From NCBI GenBank assembly GCA_026129865.1, contig JAHCHG010000010.1, positions 1 through 64,000 on the forward strand: 64,000 nt of DNA, given 5' to 3'. Below, piece after piece: positions 16,993 through 26,174 of the stretch. How positions within the stretch are numbered: the first letter of the stretch is position 1; each line of letters begins with the position of its first letter. Below the pieces are notes generated by a model. That model did not search any database. It saw nothing but the letters and a program-made list of their open reading frames with translations, and was not told the DNA's origin. The DNA comes from Pyrinomonadaceae bacterium (GTDB lineage: Bacteria > Acidobacteriota > Blastocatellia > Pyrinomonadales > Pyrinomonadaceae). The translations under genes and the position numbers were made by a program.

Positions 16993-17223
16993 TTGCAGAC
17001 GGAAATTTTGAATGAAAAGATTAATGGCTTGCCAGCCGAAAAAACAAATGAGGTTGAAGCATTTGTTGATTTTTTAAAACAAAAATCTTTAAAGGAATTA
17101 AGAGAAGTACGGTTTCGTGAAATATCGGAATATGCAGAAATTCACGCCGGAAGCGACGCAGATATTGATAACGAACTTGAACAGGCGGGCGTGGAAGTTT
17201 TAATTAAGGGTGAAAATAGATGA
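16993..17223 (+). CDS. Antitoxin-like protein of a MazEF-type pair
   Basis: 76 residues. TTG 16993 follows GAGGTG by 5 nt, and no better start exists. The N-terminal part (NEKINGLPAEKTNEVEAFVDFLKQKS) resembles the DUF2281-type small antitoxins, and the acidic C-terminus fits a toxin-neutralising tail. Its stop overlaps the ATG of the broken mazF gene (ATGA), typical of toxin-antitoxin operons. It sits 15 bp after the ABC ATPase gene and is therefore co-transcribed with the exporter. It seems intact although its toxin is dead. Confidence 0.6.
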   Translation: MQTEILNEKINGLPAEKTNEVEAFVDFLKQKSLKELREVRFREISEYAEIHAGSDADIDNELEQAGVEVLIKGENR

Positions 17224-17566
17224 AACGCGGCGAAATTTATTGGGCAGATCTACAGCCGCGTTCTGGCTCGGAACAGAGAGCATGAAGACCTGTAACTATA
17301 ATTTCGCACGATGGATTTAAGTCAAATGAGCGCGGCGTTCAATAATCGGTAGTCCCGTTTCCGCATCATCAGCGCAAGCAAAGATAGGTTTAACTGCTGT
17401 TTTTTTACCGCAAAAAGCTAGCGGATTGACTCACGAAAGTGTCGCATTATGTCATCAGGTCATTACATTTGACTGTGCAAAATTGGCGGAAAAAATCGGC
17501 GGGCTTTCCGATGGTTGGCTTGGACAGATCGCAAATAATTTAAAGGCGGCAATGGACTTAGCTTAA
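17220..17566 (+). pseudogene. mazF: Decayed MazF/PemK-type endoribonuclease toxin
   Basis: The start MKRGEIYWADLQPRSGSEQ is a clear MazF N-terminus. The frame then meets TGA at 17283-17285, with RPVTIISHDGF continuing after it. Near 17330 homology moves to another frame, which reads PVSASSAQAKIG, LTAVFLPQKASG, LTHESVALCHQVITFD and KLAEKIGGLSDGWLGQI to a TAA at 17564-17566. One stop and one frameshift thus separate recognisable toxin pieces, so no functional mRNA interferase can be made. MazF toxins cut mRNA and are inhibited by the antitoxin encoded directly upstream. Confidence 0.85.
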
Positions 17567-17570
17567 TAAA

Positions 17571-18923
17571 ATGATGAAGTTTTTAGCTGTTGTAAAACAC
17601 GAATACAAAAAAGTCGTTCTGAAATGGTCGTTTTTGATCGGAACTTTGCTCTTTCCGCTGATAGCGGCGGGCTTTGCGGTTGTTCCCGCGCTGATCTTTT
17701 CGATCAAAGGCGAACCGACTCGTATCGCGATCTTCGATCAATCCGGAAAGATCGAATCGCGGCTTCGCACCAATCTTTCCGAAGGAATTTTGCGCGAGCG
17801 CGCGCAGCAGGCGGCGAAAGATGCGATGAAGGATATGACCGCGCCGCAAAAAGACAAGGTCAACAGCGATCTCGCGCAGTTTGGAGATAATTTCCGGTTC
17901 GTCGATTACAACGGTGAGATGAAGGAGATCGAACAGGTTCGCCGCGAACTTTCCGGTCGAATTGCCGCCGGAGAGTTGGACGCTTACTTAATAATTCCGC
18001 AGGATTTCTCCGCTCCGGATGCGAAATTTGAATTTTATTCTCGAAAAGCCGGCGATTTTATCATTAACGAAACCTTTCGCGATGCGTTAAATAATGCCGT
18101 CCGCTCGCAGCGCTTGGCGGATGCAAACATCAGCGAAGCGCAGTTGAAAACTCTTAGTCAAAGCGTCGATCTCGAAGTTAAAAAGCTCGACAAAGAAGGT
18201 ACCGAAAGCGACGACGAAGGCGGATTTTGGGCAGGATTTATCATCGCATTTATGATCTATCTGAACCTTGCGATCTACGGACAGATGATAATGTCGACGG
18301 TCGTCGAAGAAAAGGAAACTCGTGTTGCTGAAATTTTGTTTTCTTCGGCGAGACCGTTTGAGTTAATGATGGGAAAACTGGTTGGCGTCGGATTGGCGGG
18401 AATGACGCAGTTTGCCATCTGGATCGGCTCGGCGGCAATTTTGATCGCCGCGGCAATTCCGTATTTCATGTCGAGCGGCATTGATGTACCGCTGCCGAAT
18501 ATAACGATCGGGATAATCATCTATTTTCTGATCTATTTTCTGCTCGGCTTTTTTCTCTACGCGTCGATCTTTGCGCTGATCGGTTCGATGGTAACGAGCG
18601 TTCAGGAAGGCGGACAGTTCGCATTTTTCCCGATCATGTTGATGCTCGGCGGGTTTTATTTTTGTCTGGCGGTCGTCCGCGATCCGAACTCTTCGCTTTC
18701 ATTCTGGTCGTCGATCGTCCCGTTCATTGCACCGATGACAATGCCGGTCAGGATCATTTCCGAAACGCCGCCGTTCTGGCAGATCGGGCTGTCGATCTCG
18801 GTCAATGTATTGGCAATCGCGGGACTCGTTTGGGTCGCGTCGCGTGTTTACCGCGTTGGAATGCTGATGTATGGAAAACGTGCGACAATTCCGGAAGTCT
18901 GGAAATGGATTCGCGCTTCGTAA
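17571..18923 (+). CDS. ABC-2 type exporter permease (NatB-like)
   Basis: 450 residues. One transmembrane helix at about 20-45, then a large outward loop (about 50-215) and five or six helices in the C-terminal half, including the conserved VVEEKETRVAEILFSSARPFELMMGKL segment of NatB/ABC-2 permeases. It forms the membrane half of the exporter whose ATPase is at 16069. It begins 4 bp after the mazF remnant, at either of two adjacent ATG codons (17571 or 17574). Confidence 0.9.
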   Translation: MMKFLAVVKHEYKKVVLKWSFLIGTLLFPLIAAGFAVVPALIFSIKGEPTRIAIFDQSGKIESRLRTNLSEGILRERAQQAAKDAMKDMTAPQKDKVNSDLAQFGDNFRFVDYNGEMKEIEQVRRELSGRIAAGELDAYLIIPQDFSAPDAKFEFYSRKAGDFIINETFRDALNNAVRSQRLADANISEAQLKTLSQSVDLEVKKLDKEGTESDDEGGFWAGFIIAFMIYLNLAIYGQMIMSTVVEEKETRVAEILFSSARPFELMMGKLVGVGLAGMTQFAIWIGSAAILIAAAIPYFMSSGIDVPLPNITIGIIIYFLIYFLLGFFLYASIFALIGSMVTSVQEGGQFAFFPIMLMLGGFYFCLAVVRDPNSSLSFWSSIVPFIAPMTMPVRIISETPPFWQIGLSISVNVLAIAGLVWVASRVYRVGMLMYGKRATIPEVWKWIRAS

Positions 18924-18929
18924 ACCGAG

Positions 18930-19472
18930 ATGGCGATCGAAATTGAAAAGAAATATCGTCTGACCGCAGATCAATACGCCGCTGTCGAGGAAGAGTTAAA
19001 TTTTTTCGGCGCCGAGTTTCGCGGTGAAGATTTTGAAGAGAACACGCTGTACGGAGGCGGTCGGCTTGCAAAAGACGGATCTATTTTGCGGATAAGAAAA
19101 ACCGGGACGCGTTCGATTTTGACCTACAAACGGCGAATTAAAAATACAGACAGCATAAAGCAGACCATAGAATATGAGACAGGGATCTCAGATCCCGAGT
19201 CAATGGCACAGATCGTCGATCTGCTCGGGTTTGAAAAAACTTTGATCTACGAAAAACGTCGAAAGACCTGGAATTTCCGGTCCGTCGAAGTCGTGCTCGA
19301 TGTTCTGCCTTTCGGCGTCTTTATGGAAATCGAAGGAACGGTCGAAAATATTCGCGAAGCTGAATTTATGCTGAGCGCGTGCGATTTTGAGGTTGAACAC
19401 GAAACTTATCCGATGTTGACGACAAAATTGGGGAAAAAAGAGGGAAGCCTGATCGTTTCACGTTTTTCCTGA
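18930..19472 (+). CDS. CYTH-domain protein (class IV adenylate cyclase / triphosphatase family)
   Basis: 180 residues with the EIEKKYR signature (residues 3-9), paired basic strands ILRIRK and LTYKRR, and acidic strands VEVVLDVLPFG and FMEIEG that line the CYTH tunnel. Members hydrolyse triphosphate compounds or, in the CyaB group, make cAMP. Which reaction occurs here cannot be read from the sequence. It is 6 bp after the ABC permease and probably belongs to the same transcript. Confidence 0.85.
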   Translation: MAIEIEKKYRLTADQYAAVEEELNFFGAEFRGEDFEENTLYGGGRLAKDGSILRIRKTGTRSILTYKRRIKNTDSIKQTIEYETGISDPESMAQIVDLLGFEKTLIYEKRRKTWNFRSVEVVLDVLPFGVFMEIEGTVENIREAEFMLSACDFEVEHETYPMLTTKLGKKEGSLIVSRFS

Positions 19473-19484
19473 AAAGACTTGATT

Positions 19485-20246
19485 ATGAAGTTCAAAACGG
19501 CGCTATTTATTGGACTACTTTCTTTTGCACCCGCGGGCTGTTCGAAACAAACGGGCGATTCTGTGCACGAAAAAAACGCCATTTCAGAAAACCGGAGTGC
19601 CGCCGAAAACCGGTCGTCAAGATTAGATACGCCCCGACCAAAAGCGGAGAAGGTGACGTCGCCAATTGATGCCGATTTCAAAAGCGGACTTCCAACCGGT
19701 TGGGAGAGTAACGAAACGGGAAAAGTCGATCGATCGCTGTTTTCTACCGAAGACGGAACTTTGAAATTACGTATTCCCGGCGGCAGCGGACTTTCAGACC
19801 AAGATCAAACAGTGCCGCGACTCCTAAAGCCGATCTCGGGCGACTTTGAACTTGAGACAAAAGTTAAGTTTGACCCGAAGATCGACTTTCAAGGCGCGGG
19901 ACTCTTGATCTGGGTCGATGCAAAAAATTTTCTACGTCTCGACCGCGCGTTTGGAGAATCCGGCAACGGCGTCCGGTTTGCGAGATCTGTCAACGGAAAT
20001 TTTTCAACTGTTCCCGAGATCGGACAAAATCGAACGGAAAGCCTTAATACTGAATTAAAGATCGTCCGCAGAGAAAACGAGTTTTATGCGTTTTTACGTG
20101 AGAATATCGACTCCGAATGGAAAGAGATCGGTTTTGTAGACGCCGCATTCCCGAGAGAACTTTCGGTCGGTCTTTCAGGCGTGAGTACGCGGGGCGATAC
20201 AGCTGCCGAATTTGCATATCTGAGGATATTTCCGGTATCCAATTAA
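19485..20246 (+). CDS. Lipoprotein with concanavalin-like (DUF1349-type) domain
   Basis: With ATG 19485, 253 residues (a TTG 6 bp upstream is also possible). A lipobox APAGC near residue 18 is followed by a charged linker rich in Glu and Arg. Residues of about 65-250 have the beta-sandwich pattern of DUF1349 proteins (DFELETKVKFDP, GAGLLIWVDAKNFLRLDRA, VGLSGVSTRGDTAAEFAYLRI). Such domains are linked to carbohydrate binding. It is 12 bp after the CYTH gene, in the same direction. Confidence 0.65.
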   Translation: MKFKTALFIGLLSFAPAGCSKQTGDSVHEKNAISENRSAAENRSSRLDTPRPKAEKVTSPIDADFKSGLPTGWESNETGKVDRSLFSTEDGTLKLRIPGGSGLSDQDQTVPRLLKPISGDFELETKVKFDPKIDFQGAGLLIWVDAKNFLRLDRAFGESGNGVRFARSVNGNFSTVPEIGQNRTESLNTELKIVRRENEFYAFLRENIDSEWKEIGFVDAAFPRELSVGLSGVSTRGDTAAEFAYLRIFPVSN

Positions 20247-20359
20247 CAAAATCAGTAAGCATGCGTGAAATTGAAGTCGAATAAATTTCGCAAAAATCTT
20301 GATGCTCCGCAAGCGAATAAGGTATCCTCGTTCATATGAAGTAAAAGGAGTTTTTGAAT

Positions 20360-20968
20360 ATGAACAAACATCTATTCGGATTGATAATTTTTTCATTCAT
20401 TGTTGGAACAAGCGCGGTCATCGCAGGAATGTTCGTCAAATTGCCGCCGATCCCGACGCTCTCTCCGGTTTCTGAAACCGAAAATTACGAGGTTTATCGC
20501 GGCAGGAAACACTGTAAACATAAGAAGAGAAAGCCGCGTCCGAAAGCGGAAACGGAGTCAGCCACGGTCCAGGCGGTTCAGGCAGTGTACAACCTGGAAT
20601 CAAAGGAATTAAAAACCCAGCTGATGGTTGAACGGTTTGACGAAACGTCGGAAAAGTTTAATGTGGCGCTTCATTTTTTCGTCAATGACGGTTTTGCCGT
20701 GCAGCATATTGCCACCGAATTCGTTTCGGTTCGCCCGAATTTTGATATGGGCGACACGGCGTCGGCTATTTCGACCTCGACTTTCCGGTGGCTTGAAAAT
20801 TTAGAGTCTCGTGAAAATCTTTATGTGATCGCAAAGATAACCGACTATTCTCCGGACAGACTGAGTTTTCCGGCGTTTAATGCTGCAGAAGCTCAGCCGG
20901 TCGTGGCGGCTCCGATAGCAAGACGCGTGGGCACGATCATTCGCGAAGGACGTGTAACGACAAGATAA
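20360..20968 (+). CDS. Exported or membrane-anchored protein, function unknown
   Basis: 202 residues. AAAGGAG at 20344-20350 fixes the ATG at 20360. One hydrophobic N-terminal helix (residues 5-25) is followed by a proline-rich stretch and a very basic block (HCKHKKRKPRPK), then a beta-rich domain. No known family is recognised. It is a single gene followed by a strong terminator. Confidence 0.6.
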   Translation: MNKHLFGLIIFSFIVGTSAVIAGMFVKLPPIPTLSPVSETENYEVYRGRKHCKHKKRKPRPKAETESATVQAVQAVYNLESKELKTQLMVERFDETSEKFNVALHFFVNDGFAVQHIATEFVSVRPNFDMGDTASAISTSTFRWLENLESRENLYVIAKITDYSPDRLSFPAFNAAEAQPVVAAPIARRVGTIIREGRVTTR

Positions 20969-20995
20969 ACAAAATTTTCTCCAGAATAAATTGCA

Positions 20996-21058
20996 AGTTC
21001 GTTTGAAGACGGCGTTCTAAATTCCAAATTTAGAAGTTTTCAAACGAACTATTTTTTT
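20996..21058 (+). terminator. Rho-independent terminator
   Basis: Perfect 12-bp stem AGTTCGTTTGAA (20996-21007) with 21039-21050, an inner TCTAAATT/AATTTAGA stem, then a run of eight T. Confidence 0.85.
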
Positions 21059-21070
21059 TGAGGAATTTTT

Positions 21071-22690
21071 ATGAAAGTATCGAACCGCATTTACCATTCA
21101 AGCAAATTTGCAGCGTTTTTGATCGTAACAGCATTTCTCGCAGCCTGTTCGTCCGGAACGGTCAGCGAAAAAAGTCCCGACGCCGCGCGCCAATACCCGA
21201 TGGCGACGCCAAACGTCATGGCAGCTAATTCAAATACTTCTGCAACGATGGGATCGCCATGGTCGCACGAGGAAACGGGCTCGGGCGAAAGGTACGAACA
21301 GATCGAAGAAAATCCATTTCTGGAGACAATACGTGCGCCGCTTTCGACGTTTTCAGTCGATGTGGACACAGCATCTTACGCCAACGTGCGCAGATTTCTC
21401 AATGAAGGGCGGCGTCCGCCAACAGATGCGGTCAGGATAGAAGAGTTGGTGAATTACTTCGATTACGATTACCCGCAGCCTATCGGCGAAGCGCCGTTTT
21501 CGGTCACGACAGAAGTTGCCGCGGCGCCTTGGAATACAAAACATAAGATAGTCCAGATCGGTTTGCAGGGAAAAAAGATGAGCCTGGAAGACGCACCGCC
21601 TTCGAATTTGGTTTTTTTGCTCGATGTGTCCGGATCGATGAACGCGACGGACAAACTTCCGCTCTTGAAAGAATCGCTCAAGATACTTGTAAACCAGATG
21701 TCCGAGCGCGACCGGATCGCTATCGTAACCTACGCGGGCAGCAGCGGTTTGGCGCTTCCTTCGGTCAACGCAAACCGGCGCGCCGAGATACTTGACGCGC
21801 TTAACAACCTGGAAGCGGGCGGCTCGACAAACGGCGGCGAGGGAATTCAGCTAGCTTACAAAATTGCGGAGCAAAATTTTCTTCAAAGCGGCAATAATCG
21901 TGTGATCCTGGCGACGGACGGCGATTTTAACGTTGGACTTTCCAGCGACGCGGAGCTGGTAAACCTAATTGAATTGAAACGACAAAGCGGGATATTTCTG
22001 TCAGTTTTCGGCTTTGGAACCGGAAACATCAACGATTCGATGATGGAAAAGCTGGCAGACAAAGGCAACGGGAATTATTCGTACATTGATTCCCTTGCGG
22101 AAGCCAAAAAGTCGCTCGGCGCGCAGGTTTCCGGAACGCTCCACACTATCGCGAAAGATGTAAAGATACAGGTAGAATTTAATCCGGCGACAGTTGCGGG
22201 CTATCGTTTGATAGGTTATGAAAACCGGCTGTTAGCGGCGGAAGATTTCAACGACGATCGAAAAGATGCGGGCGAGATCGGAGCCGGACATTCGGTAACG
22301 GCGCTTTACGAAATAGTGCCGGCGGGTCAAAAGATCGTAAACCCGGGAATCGATCAGCTGAAATATTCACAGGTTGAAAAAACCGATACGCTTTTCAACG
22401 GAGAACTTCTGACGCTAAAGCTAAGGTATAAAGAGCCGACAGGCGGTTCGAGCAAACTGTTGACCGCAGGCGTTCTTGACAGAAACTTGCCGATCGAAAA
22501 TGCGTCGAACAATCTAAAATTTGCTGCGACTGTTGCAGAGTTCGGAATGCTGCTGCGCGGTTCACGCTATAAGGGAGATTCTTCTTTCGCGTCGACGGCG
22601 CGGCTTGCGCAAGGGGCAATGGGAAACGATCTCAACGGCTATCGCGCCGAGTTCGTTGAACTCGTAAAAAAAGCAGAACGGTTATATTGA
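21071..22690 (+). CDS. VWA-domain lipoprotein (YfbK-like, DUF3520)
   Basis: 539 residues. A signal peptide with lipobox FLAACSS (Cys at about 27) is followed by an acidic linker. The YfbK-type N-terminal segment (PLSTFSVDVDTASYANVRRFL, VRIEELVNYFDYDYP) precedes a von Willebrand A domain with intact MIDAS motif DVSGSM and an ATDGDFNVG strand, and the C-terminal DUF3520 region ends in LRGSRYKGDSSF. The family is membrane-bound, and the substrate is unknown. The gene stands alone, with terminator-bounded flanks. Confidence 0.88.
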   Translation: MKVSNRIYHSSKFAAFLIVTAFLAACSSGTVSEKSPDAARQYPMATPNVMAANSNTSATMGSPWSHEETGSGERYEQIEENPFLETIRAPLSTFSVDVDTASYANVRRFLNEGRRPPTDAVRIEELVNYFDYDYPQPIGEAPFSVTTEVAAAPWNTKHKIVQIGLQGKKMSLEDAPPSNLVFLLDVSGSMNATDKLPLLKESLKILVNQMSERDRIAIVTYAGSSGLALPSVNANRRAEILDALNNLEAGGSTNGGEGIQLAYKIAEQNFLQSGNNRVILATDGDFNVGLSSDAELVNLIELKRQSGIFLSVFGFGTGNINDSMMEKLADKGNGNYSYIDSLAEAKKSLGAQVSGTLHTIAKDVKIQVEFNPATVAGYRLIGYENRLLAAEDFNDDRKDAGEIGAGHSVTALYEIVPAGQKIVNPGIDQLKYSQVEKTDTLFNGELLTLKLRYKEPTGGSSKLLTAGVLDRNLPIENASNNLKFAATVAEFGMLLRGSRYKGDSSFASTARLAQGAMGNDLNGYRAEFVELVKKAERLY

Positions 22691-22738
22691 ACCCGTAACG
22701 CATAGATCGAGATCGTTCCAAAACGCAACGATCTCGAT

Positions 22739-24706
22739 CTAATTCTTTTTGGTTAAGTTTAAGATGTCCTGAATAATTCCGTCCGGTTCGAACGGTTTTG
22801 TGTGATACTGCTGAAAGCCCGACTTAAACGCCCGCTGTTTGTTATCATTGGACGAAAATGCGCTCAGCGCAACCGCGGGAACGTCGCCGCCTTGTTCCGG
22901 TTTGAGTTGTCTAATTTGGCTTAACAGGGCGTAACCGTCCATTCCCGGCATCGCGAGATCGGACAAAATGATATCCGGCAGATCTTGGTTGTTCCGCGAT
23001 AAGTATTCGAGCGCCTGCGACGCAATATCGACACTTTTTACTTCCGCTCCGTTCTGTTCAAGAAATAGCTGAAGGACTTCGCGTGAATCGGGTTCATCTT
23101 CGACAACAAGAATTTTTATCCCGTTCAAAAGTTTCATTTCCGGCAGTTTTTCGATCTTTGCTTCACTTTCTCTTTTCTTTTGGGACACAAGCAGCGGAAG
23201 CGCAATAGAAAAAGTCGACCCTTGTCCGACGCCTTCGCTCGTTGCCCAGATCTTGCCTTTATGCTTTTCAATTAGGATCTTTGCAATCGACAACCCCAGT
23301 CCAAGCCCGCCCTGGTCGCCCGAATCGGCATCACCCTGGCGAAATTGACGAAAGATATTCGGCAGAGTTTTTTGGCTGATCCCCTGACCGGTATCGGCAA
23401 CATGTACGATAACTTCCGTTTCCCCGGACTGAATTTCGATATTCACTTTGCCGCCGTCCGGCGTAAACTTTAATGCGTTCGATAAAAGGTTTGTAATAAC
23501 CTGCTGAATCCGGATCGGATCGCCAAAAACGCGAATATTATCCGAATTTGAATCAATGTTTATTTCGATCGATTTCGCATCCGCAGTGGGTTTTTGAAGA
23601 TTGTAAACAGTTGAAATTACTTCGTATAAATTTATGTCGCGAAATTCGAGTTTGAGCCTTCCGGATGCGACGCGCGAAGAATCAAGCAGGTCGTCGAGCA
23701 ATTTAGCCTGCGAACGAGCGCTTTTTTCTACCGTTTCCAACGCCTTTCGGCGCGTCTCTGTGTCGAGTTCCTTTGTCAGGAGTATTTTTGTCCAGCCTAA
23801 TATCGCGTTCAAGGGTGAACGCAGTTCGTGGGAAATAACGGCGAGAAAAAAATCCTTTGCCCGATTCGCTTCTTCCGCTTCATCGCGAAGCTTTTTCTCG
23901 CGGGCATATATTTTTGAGAGTTCCGTCGATTCAGTTTTCGTATCCGTTACTTTTTGCACTACACCCATCATGTTCTTCGGCGTTCCGTCTTCTCCTAAGA
24001 ACGTCTTGCCTTGTGCCGCGATCCATTCCTCGGTTCCATCAGGGTAAATCACGCGAAATTCGGAGTGATATTCCTTTCCGTAATTCTGAGATTCAAGAAT
24101 TTGTCCCTCGACACGCGCCTTATCGTCGGGATGAACCAATTCATAAAATTTGTCCAATGTGAGAATGTCGTTCGGTTCGAGTAAGAAAAGTTCATTGCAT
24201 TTCGGCGTCGTATGAATTTTTCCGGCGCGCAGGTCCCAGTACCAAAGTCCGACATCCGCGTTTTCTGCGGCGAACAGCAAATGTTCGCTTTTTTCCTTAT
24301 AATAGGCGATCTCATTTTCCCGCGTGGTTACCTCATTGGCGCAAAATATAAGTCGGTCAACCTCCCGTTGCGGACTAAAAAAAGGATGAATAAAAAGTTC
24401 GACGATCATCTTCTCTTTCGAACTCACTCTAAAATCTACTGCCAGTTTCGACCGTTCGCCCATTCCGGCTTTTTCGACGGCTTTGCGAACCATTTCAGAA
24501 TTTTGTTCGGACGATTGCCAGAAGACATTTTCTGCGAAAGGCTGACCGACCAGCAGCTCCGCGTTTATTCCCGCGCGTTCGATCGCTTCGCCAAACAGGC
24601 TTTTAATTCTACCGTCCGGTGTTAACGTTCCGAAGAACGAAAAAACATCTTGAAAGATCTGCTGAGTCTGGCTATCCGGATTAACATCGATTTCATTGAA
24701 ATTCAT
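22739..24706 (-). CDS. Hybrid sensor histidine kinase with response-regulator receiver
   Basis: 655 residues from ATG 24706 (the frame extends upstream to 24805, but the extra 33 residues look non-coding). Order: two PAS-type sensing regions (about 10-130 and 150-270), a coiled segment, HisKA with VISHELRSPLNAI (phospho-His), HATPase with N, G1 (DTGQGI) and G2 (GGLGLGLSIAK) boxes, then a receiver domain (IKILVVEDEPDSRE, phospho-Asp in IILSDLAMPGMDG, Lys in HTKPF). No membrane helix is present, so it senses a cytoplasmic signal. It is upstream of no obvious partner regulator. Confidence 0.9.
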   Translation of the reverse strand: MNFNEIDVNPDSQTQQIFQDVFSFFGTLTPDGRIKSLFGEAIERAGINAELLVGQPFAENVFWQSSEQNSEMVRKAVEKAGMGERSKLAVDFRVSSKEKMIVELFIHPFFSPQREVDRLIFCANEVTTRENEIAYYKEKSEHLLFAAENADVGLWYWDLRAGKIHTTPKCNELFLLEPNDILTLDKFYELVHPDDKARVEGQILESQNYGKEYHSEFRVIYPDGTEEWIAAQGKTFLGEDGTPKNMMGVVQKVTDTKTESTELSKIYAREKKLRDEAEEANRAKDFFLAVISHELRSPLNAILGWTKILLTKELDTETRRKALETVEKSARSQAKLLDDLLDSSRVASGRLKLEFRDINLYEVISTVYNLQKPTADAKSIEINIDSNSDNIRVFGDPIRIQQVITNLLSNALKFTPDGGKVNIEIQSGETEVIVHVADTGQGISQKTLPNIFRQFRQGDADSGDQGGLGLGLSIAKILIEKHKGKIWATSEGVGQGSTFSIALPLLVSQKKRESEAKIEKLPEMKLLNGIKILVVEDEPDSREVLQLFLEQNGAEVKSVDIASQALEYLSRNNQDLPDIILSDLAMPGMDGYALLSQIRQLKPEQGGDVPAVALSAFSSNDNKQRAFKSGFQQYHTKPFEPDGIIQDILNLTKKN

Positions 24707-24904
24707 ATCGCTCAAGACAATCCTAAAAAAAGGGTACGGACTGATCTTACCACTTAAAAGTTTAAGCTTATTAGACTTAAACCGAATAGACGCGCTCCGA
24801 AACAAATAGGTGCAAACCCCTCGTGAATCGCTTCGCCGAGGGATTTGCTTTATTTAACGCAAAACAAAAATTAATTGTTGCTGATCAATTTTTCAAATTT
24901 GCAA

Positions 24905-25057
24905 TTAAACTACCCGACGTCCGCTAACAAGTCGAATGACAAGTACCACCAACGCAAGCAGCAATAATATATGAATAAATCCACCTATCGAAGCCGGTCC
25001 TGCAACCATTCCAAGTAACCACAAAATGACTAAAATTACGATAATTGTTTCTAACAT
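24905..25057 (-). CDS. lmo0937-family small membrane protein
   Basis: 50 residues read on the minus strand, beginning MLETIIVILVILWLLG and ending RLVSGRRVV. Two hydrophobic helices are separated by a short Gly/Pro loop. A strong AAGGAG site lies upstream of the ATG at 25057. This matches the lmo0937 family of tiny membrane proteins, function unknown, often tied to envelope stress. A near-consensus sigma-54 -24/-12 element lies 74 bp upstream. Confidence 0.8.
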   Translation of the reverse strand: MLETIIVILVILWLLGMVAGPASIGGFIHILLLLALVVLVIRLVSGRRVV

Positions 25058-25130
25058 TCCTTTGTTCTCCTTTGTTTCTTTTTTCTAAGTTAGCGTTTTC
25101 GCGCTACGTTATGTCCGTGCAGATTGACAG

Positions 25131-25146
25131 TTCAACTCTCGTGCCA
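25131..25146 (-). promoter_or_regulatory. Near-consensus sigma-54 promoter for the lmo0937-like gene
   Basis: On the minus strand the sequence is TGGCACGAGAGTTGAA: perfect -24 box, correct spacing, but GA instead of GC in the -12 box. It faces the divergent perfect sigma-54 site at 25477. Confidence 0.5.
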
Positions 25147-25476
25147 CTGCGCCTAAATTCTTTATAGCCAGGTAAATACCGATTTTTTCTAAAGTCGTGG
25201 AATTCTCGACGAACGAAATTCGTTCTATTTCGATACAAATTAATCCACAGATCGTCAACCTGCTGCGGCGAGGCGGCATTTAGACGGTGAAACATTGCGA
25301 CGAACGAACCCTGTCGATTTTTTACGTGTGCAGGATGCGGGCATCGACAACTCCGTACGCCGCCGCGAAAGGTAGCTTACAGACTGTATTCTTTCGGTAC
25401 GCTTTTGGGCGGCGGATTTTAGGGTATTCTGGATGAATTGCGCTAAACATCCTTATTTATAAAGGGTTTGTCCGGA
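25147..25476. other. Intergenic region between divergent sigma-54 promoters
   Basis: No convincing gene is seen. A 63-codon minus-strand frame (25104-25295) overlaps the promoter and lacks a ribosome site. Short GC-rich inverted repeats (GCCGCC at about 25360 with GGCGGC at about 25413; CGAAAG with CTTTCG) make the region structured. It is the natural place for binding sites of the NtrC-type activator. Confidence 0.4.
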
Positions 25477-25492
25477 TGGCATAGTGCTTGCA
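25477..25492 (+). promoter_or_regulatory. Sigma-54 promoter for the DUF883-like gene
   Basis: TGGCATAGTGCTTGCA: GG at 25478-25479 and GC at 25490-25491 with exactly 10 bp between, the required -24/-12 spacing. The start codon is 66 bp downstream. Confidence 0.8.
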
Positions 25493-25557
25493 GTTTTGCA
25501 TTCCCGGTCAATACTTTTACGACCGCTAAAATTTTTAAGACTTAAAGGGGAGAAATT

Positions 25558-26049
25558 ATGAATAACAATACTTCAACGCGATCGGCAGCCGGCGAAGCTA
25601 CATCTGCTGCGCTTGAGAACAGTGATTTGAACGTCGATGGCGTAACAGGGACGTCTACCGGCGCGAATTTGAAAGACTCGCTGAACGCGGGACTGCACCT
25701 GGTTCAGGAAAAAACTGCGGTCGCAAAGGAAAAGGTTTCGGAAAACTTAGCCGCAGCCGCTGAACAGATCCATGTTAAATCTGACCAGACGACGGGTTTC
25801 CTGGATAAAAAAGCCGACAGCTTTGGCGAGTTCGCCCACGAAACGATCGGTCGGGCAAACGATCTCGGGCACAAGGCGGGCGATGCGCTCGCGAGCACTT
25901 CAGATTTTGTAAAGAATTTTGAATTTAATGAAGCTCGTAAACAGGTAGCCGCGACGGTCAGACAGCATCCCGGTAGAGCGCTGACAATTGCTGGAATATT
26001 TGGTCTCGCAATCGGTTTATTGATAGGCAGAAATAGTAAGTCAAGATAA
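25558..26049 (+). CDS. DUF883/ElaB-YqjD-like membrane-anchored stress protein
   Basis: 163 residues. A long amphipathic helical region rich in Ala, Lys and Glu (about 40-130) ends in RQHPGRALTIAGIFGLAIGLLIGRNSKS, a single C-terminal membrane helix as in the ElaB/YqjD/DUF883 group. Members anchor to the inner membrane, and some bind ribosomes under stress. The role here is inferred. It has a canonical sigma-54 promoter and lies just upstream of the sigma-54 activator gene. Confidence 0.75.
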   Translation: MNNNTSTRSAAGEATSAALENSDLNVDGVTGTSTGANLKDSLNAGLHLVQEKTAVAKEKVSENLAAAAEQIHVKSDQTTGFLDKKADSFGEFAHETIGRANDLGHKAGDALASTSDFVKNFEFNEARKQVAATVRQHPGRALTIAGIFGLAIGLLIGRNSKSR

Positions 26050-26174
26050 ACTTGCCTATCGATTGACCGGGGAGCGTGAACACGCTGGGAAGAGGTGAGT
26101 TAAAAGGGGGCTTGCCTCTTTCTCAGTTTAATAAGGACTTTCATTTTTGAAGTTGGCACTTACAGGGGATAAAC

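Noticed and set aside
25104-25295. 63-codon minus-strand frame upstream of the lmo0937-like gene
   Set aside because: It has no ribosome site, overlaps the sigma-54-like promoter and shows no recognisable family.
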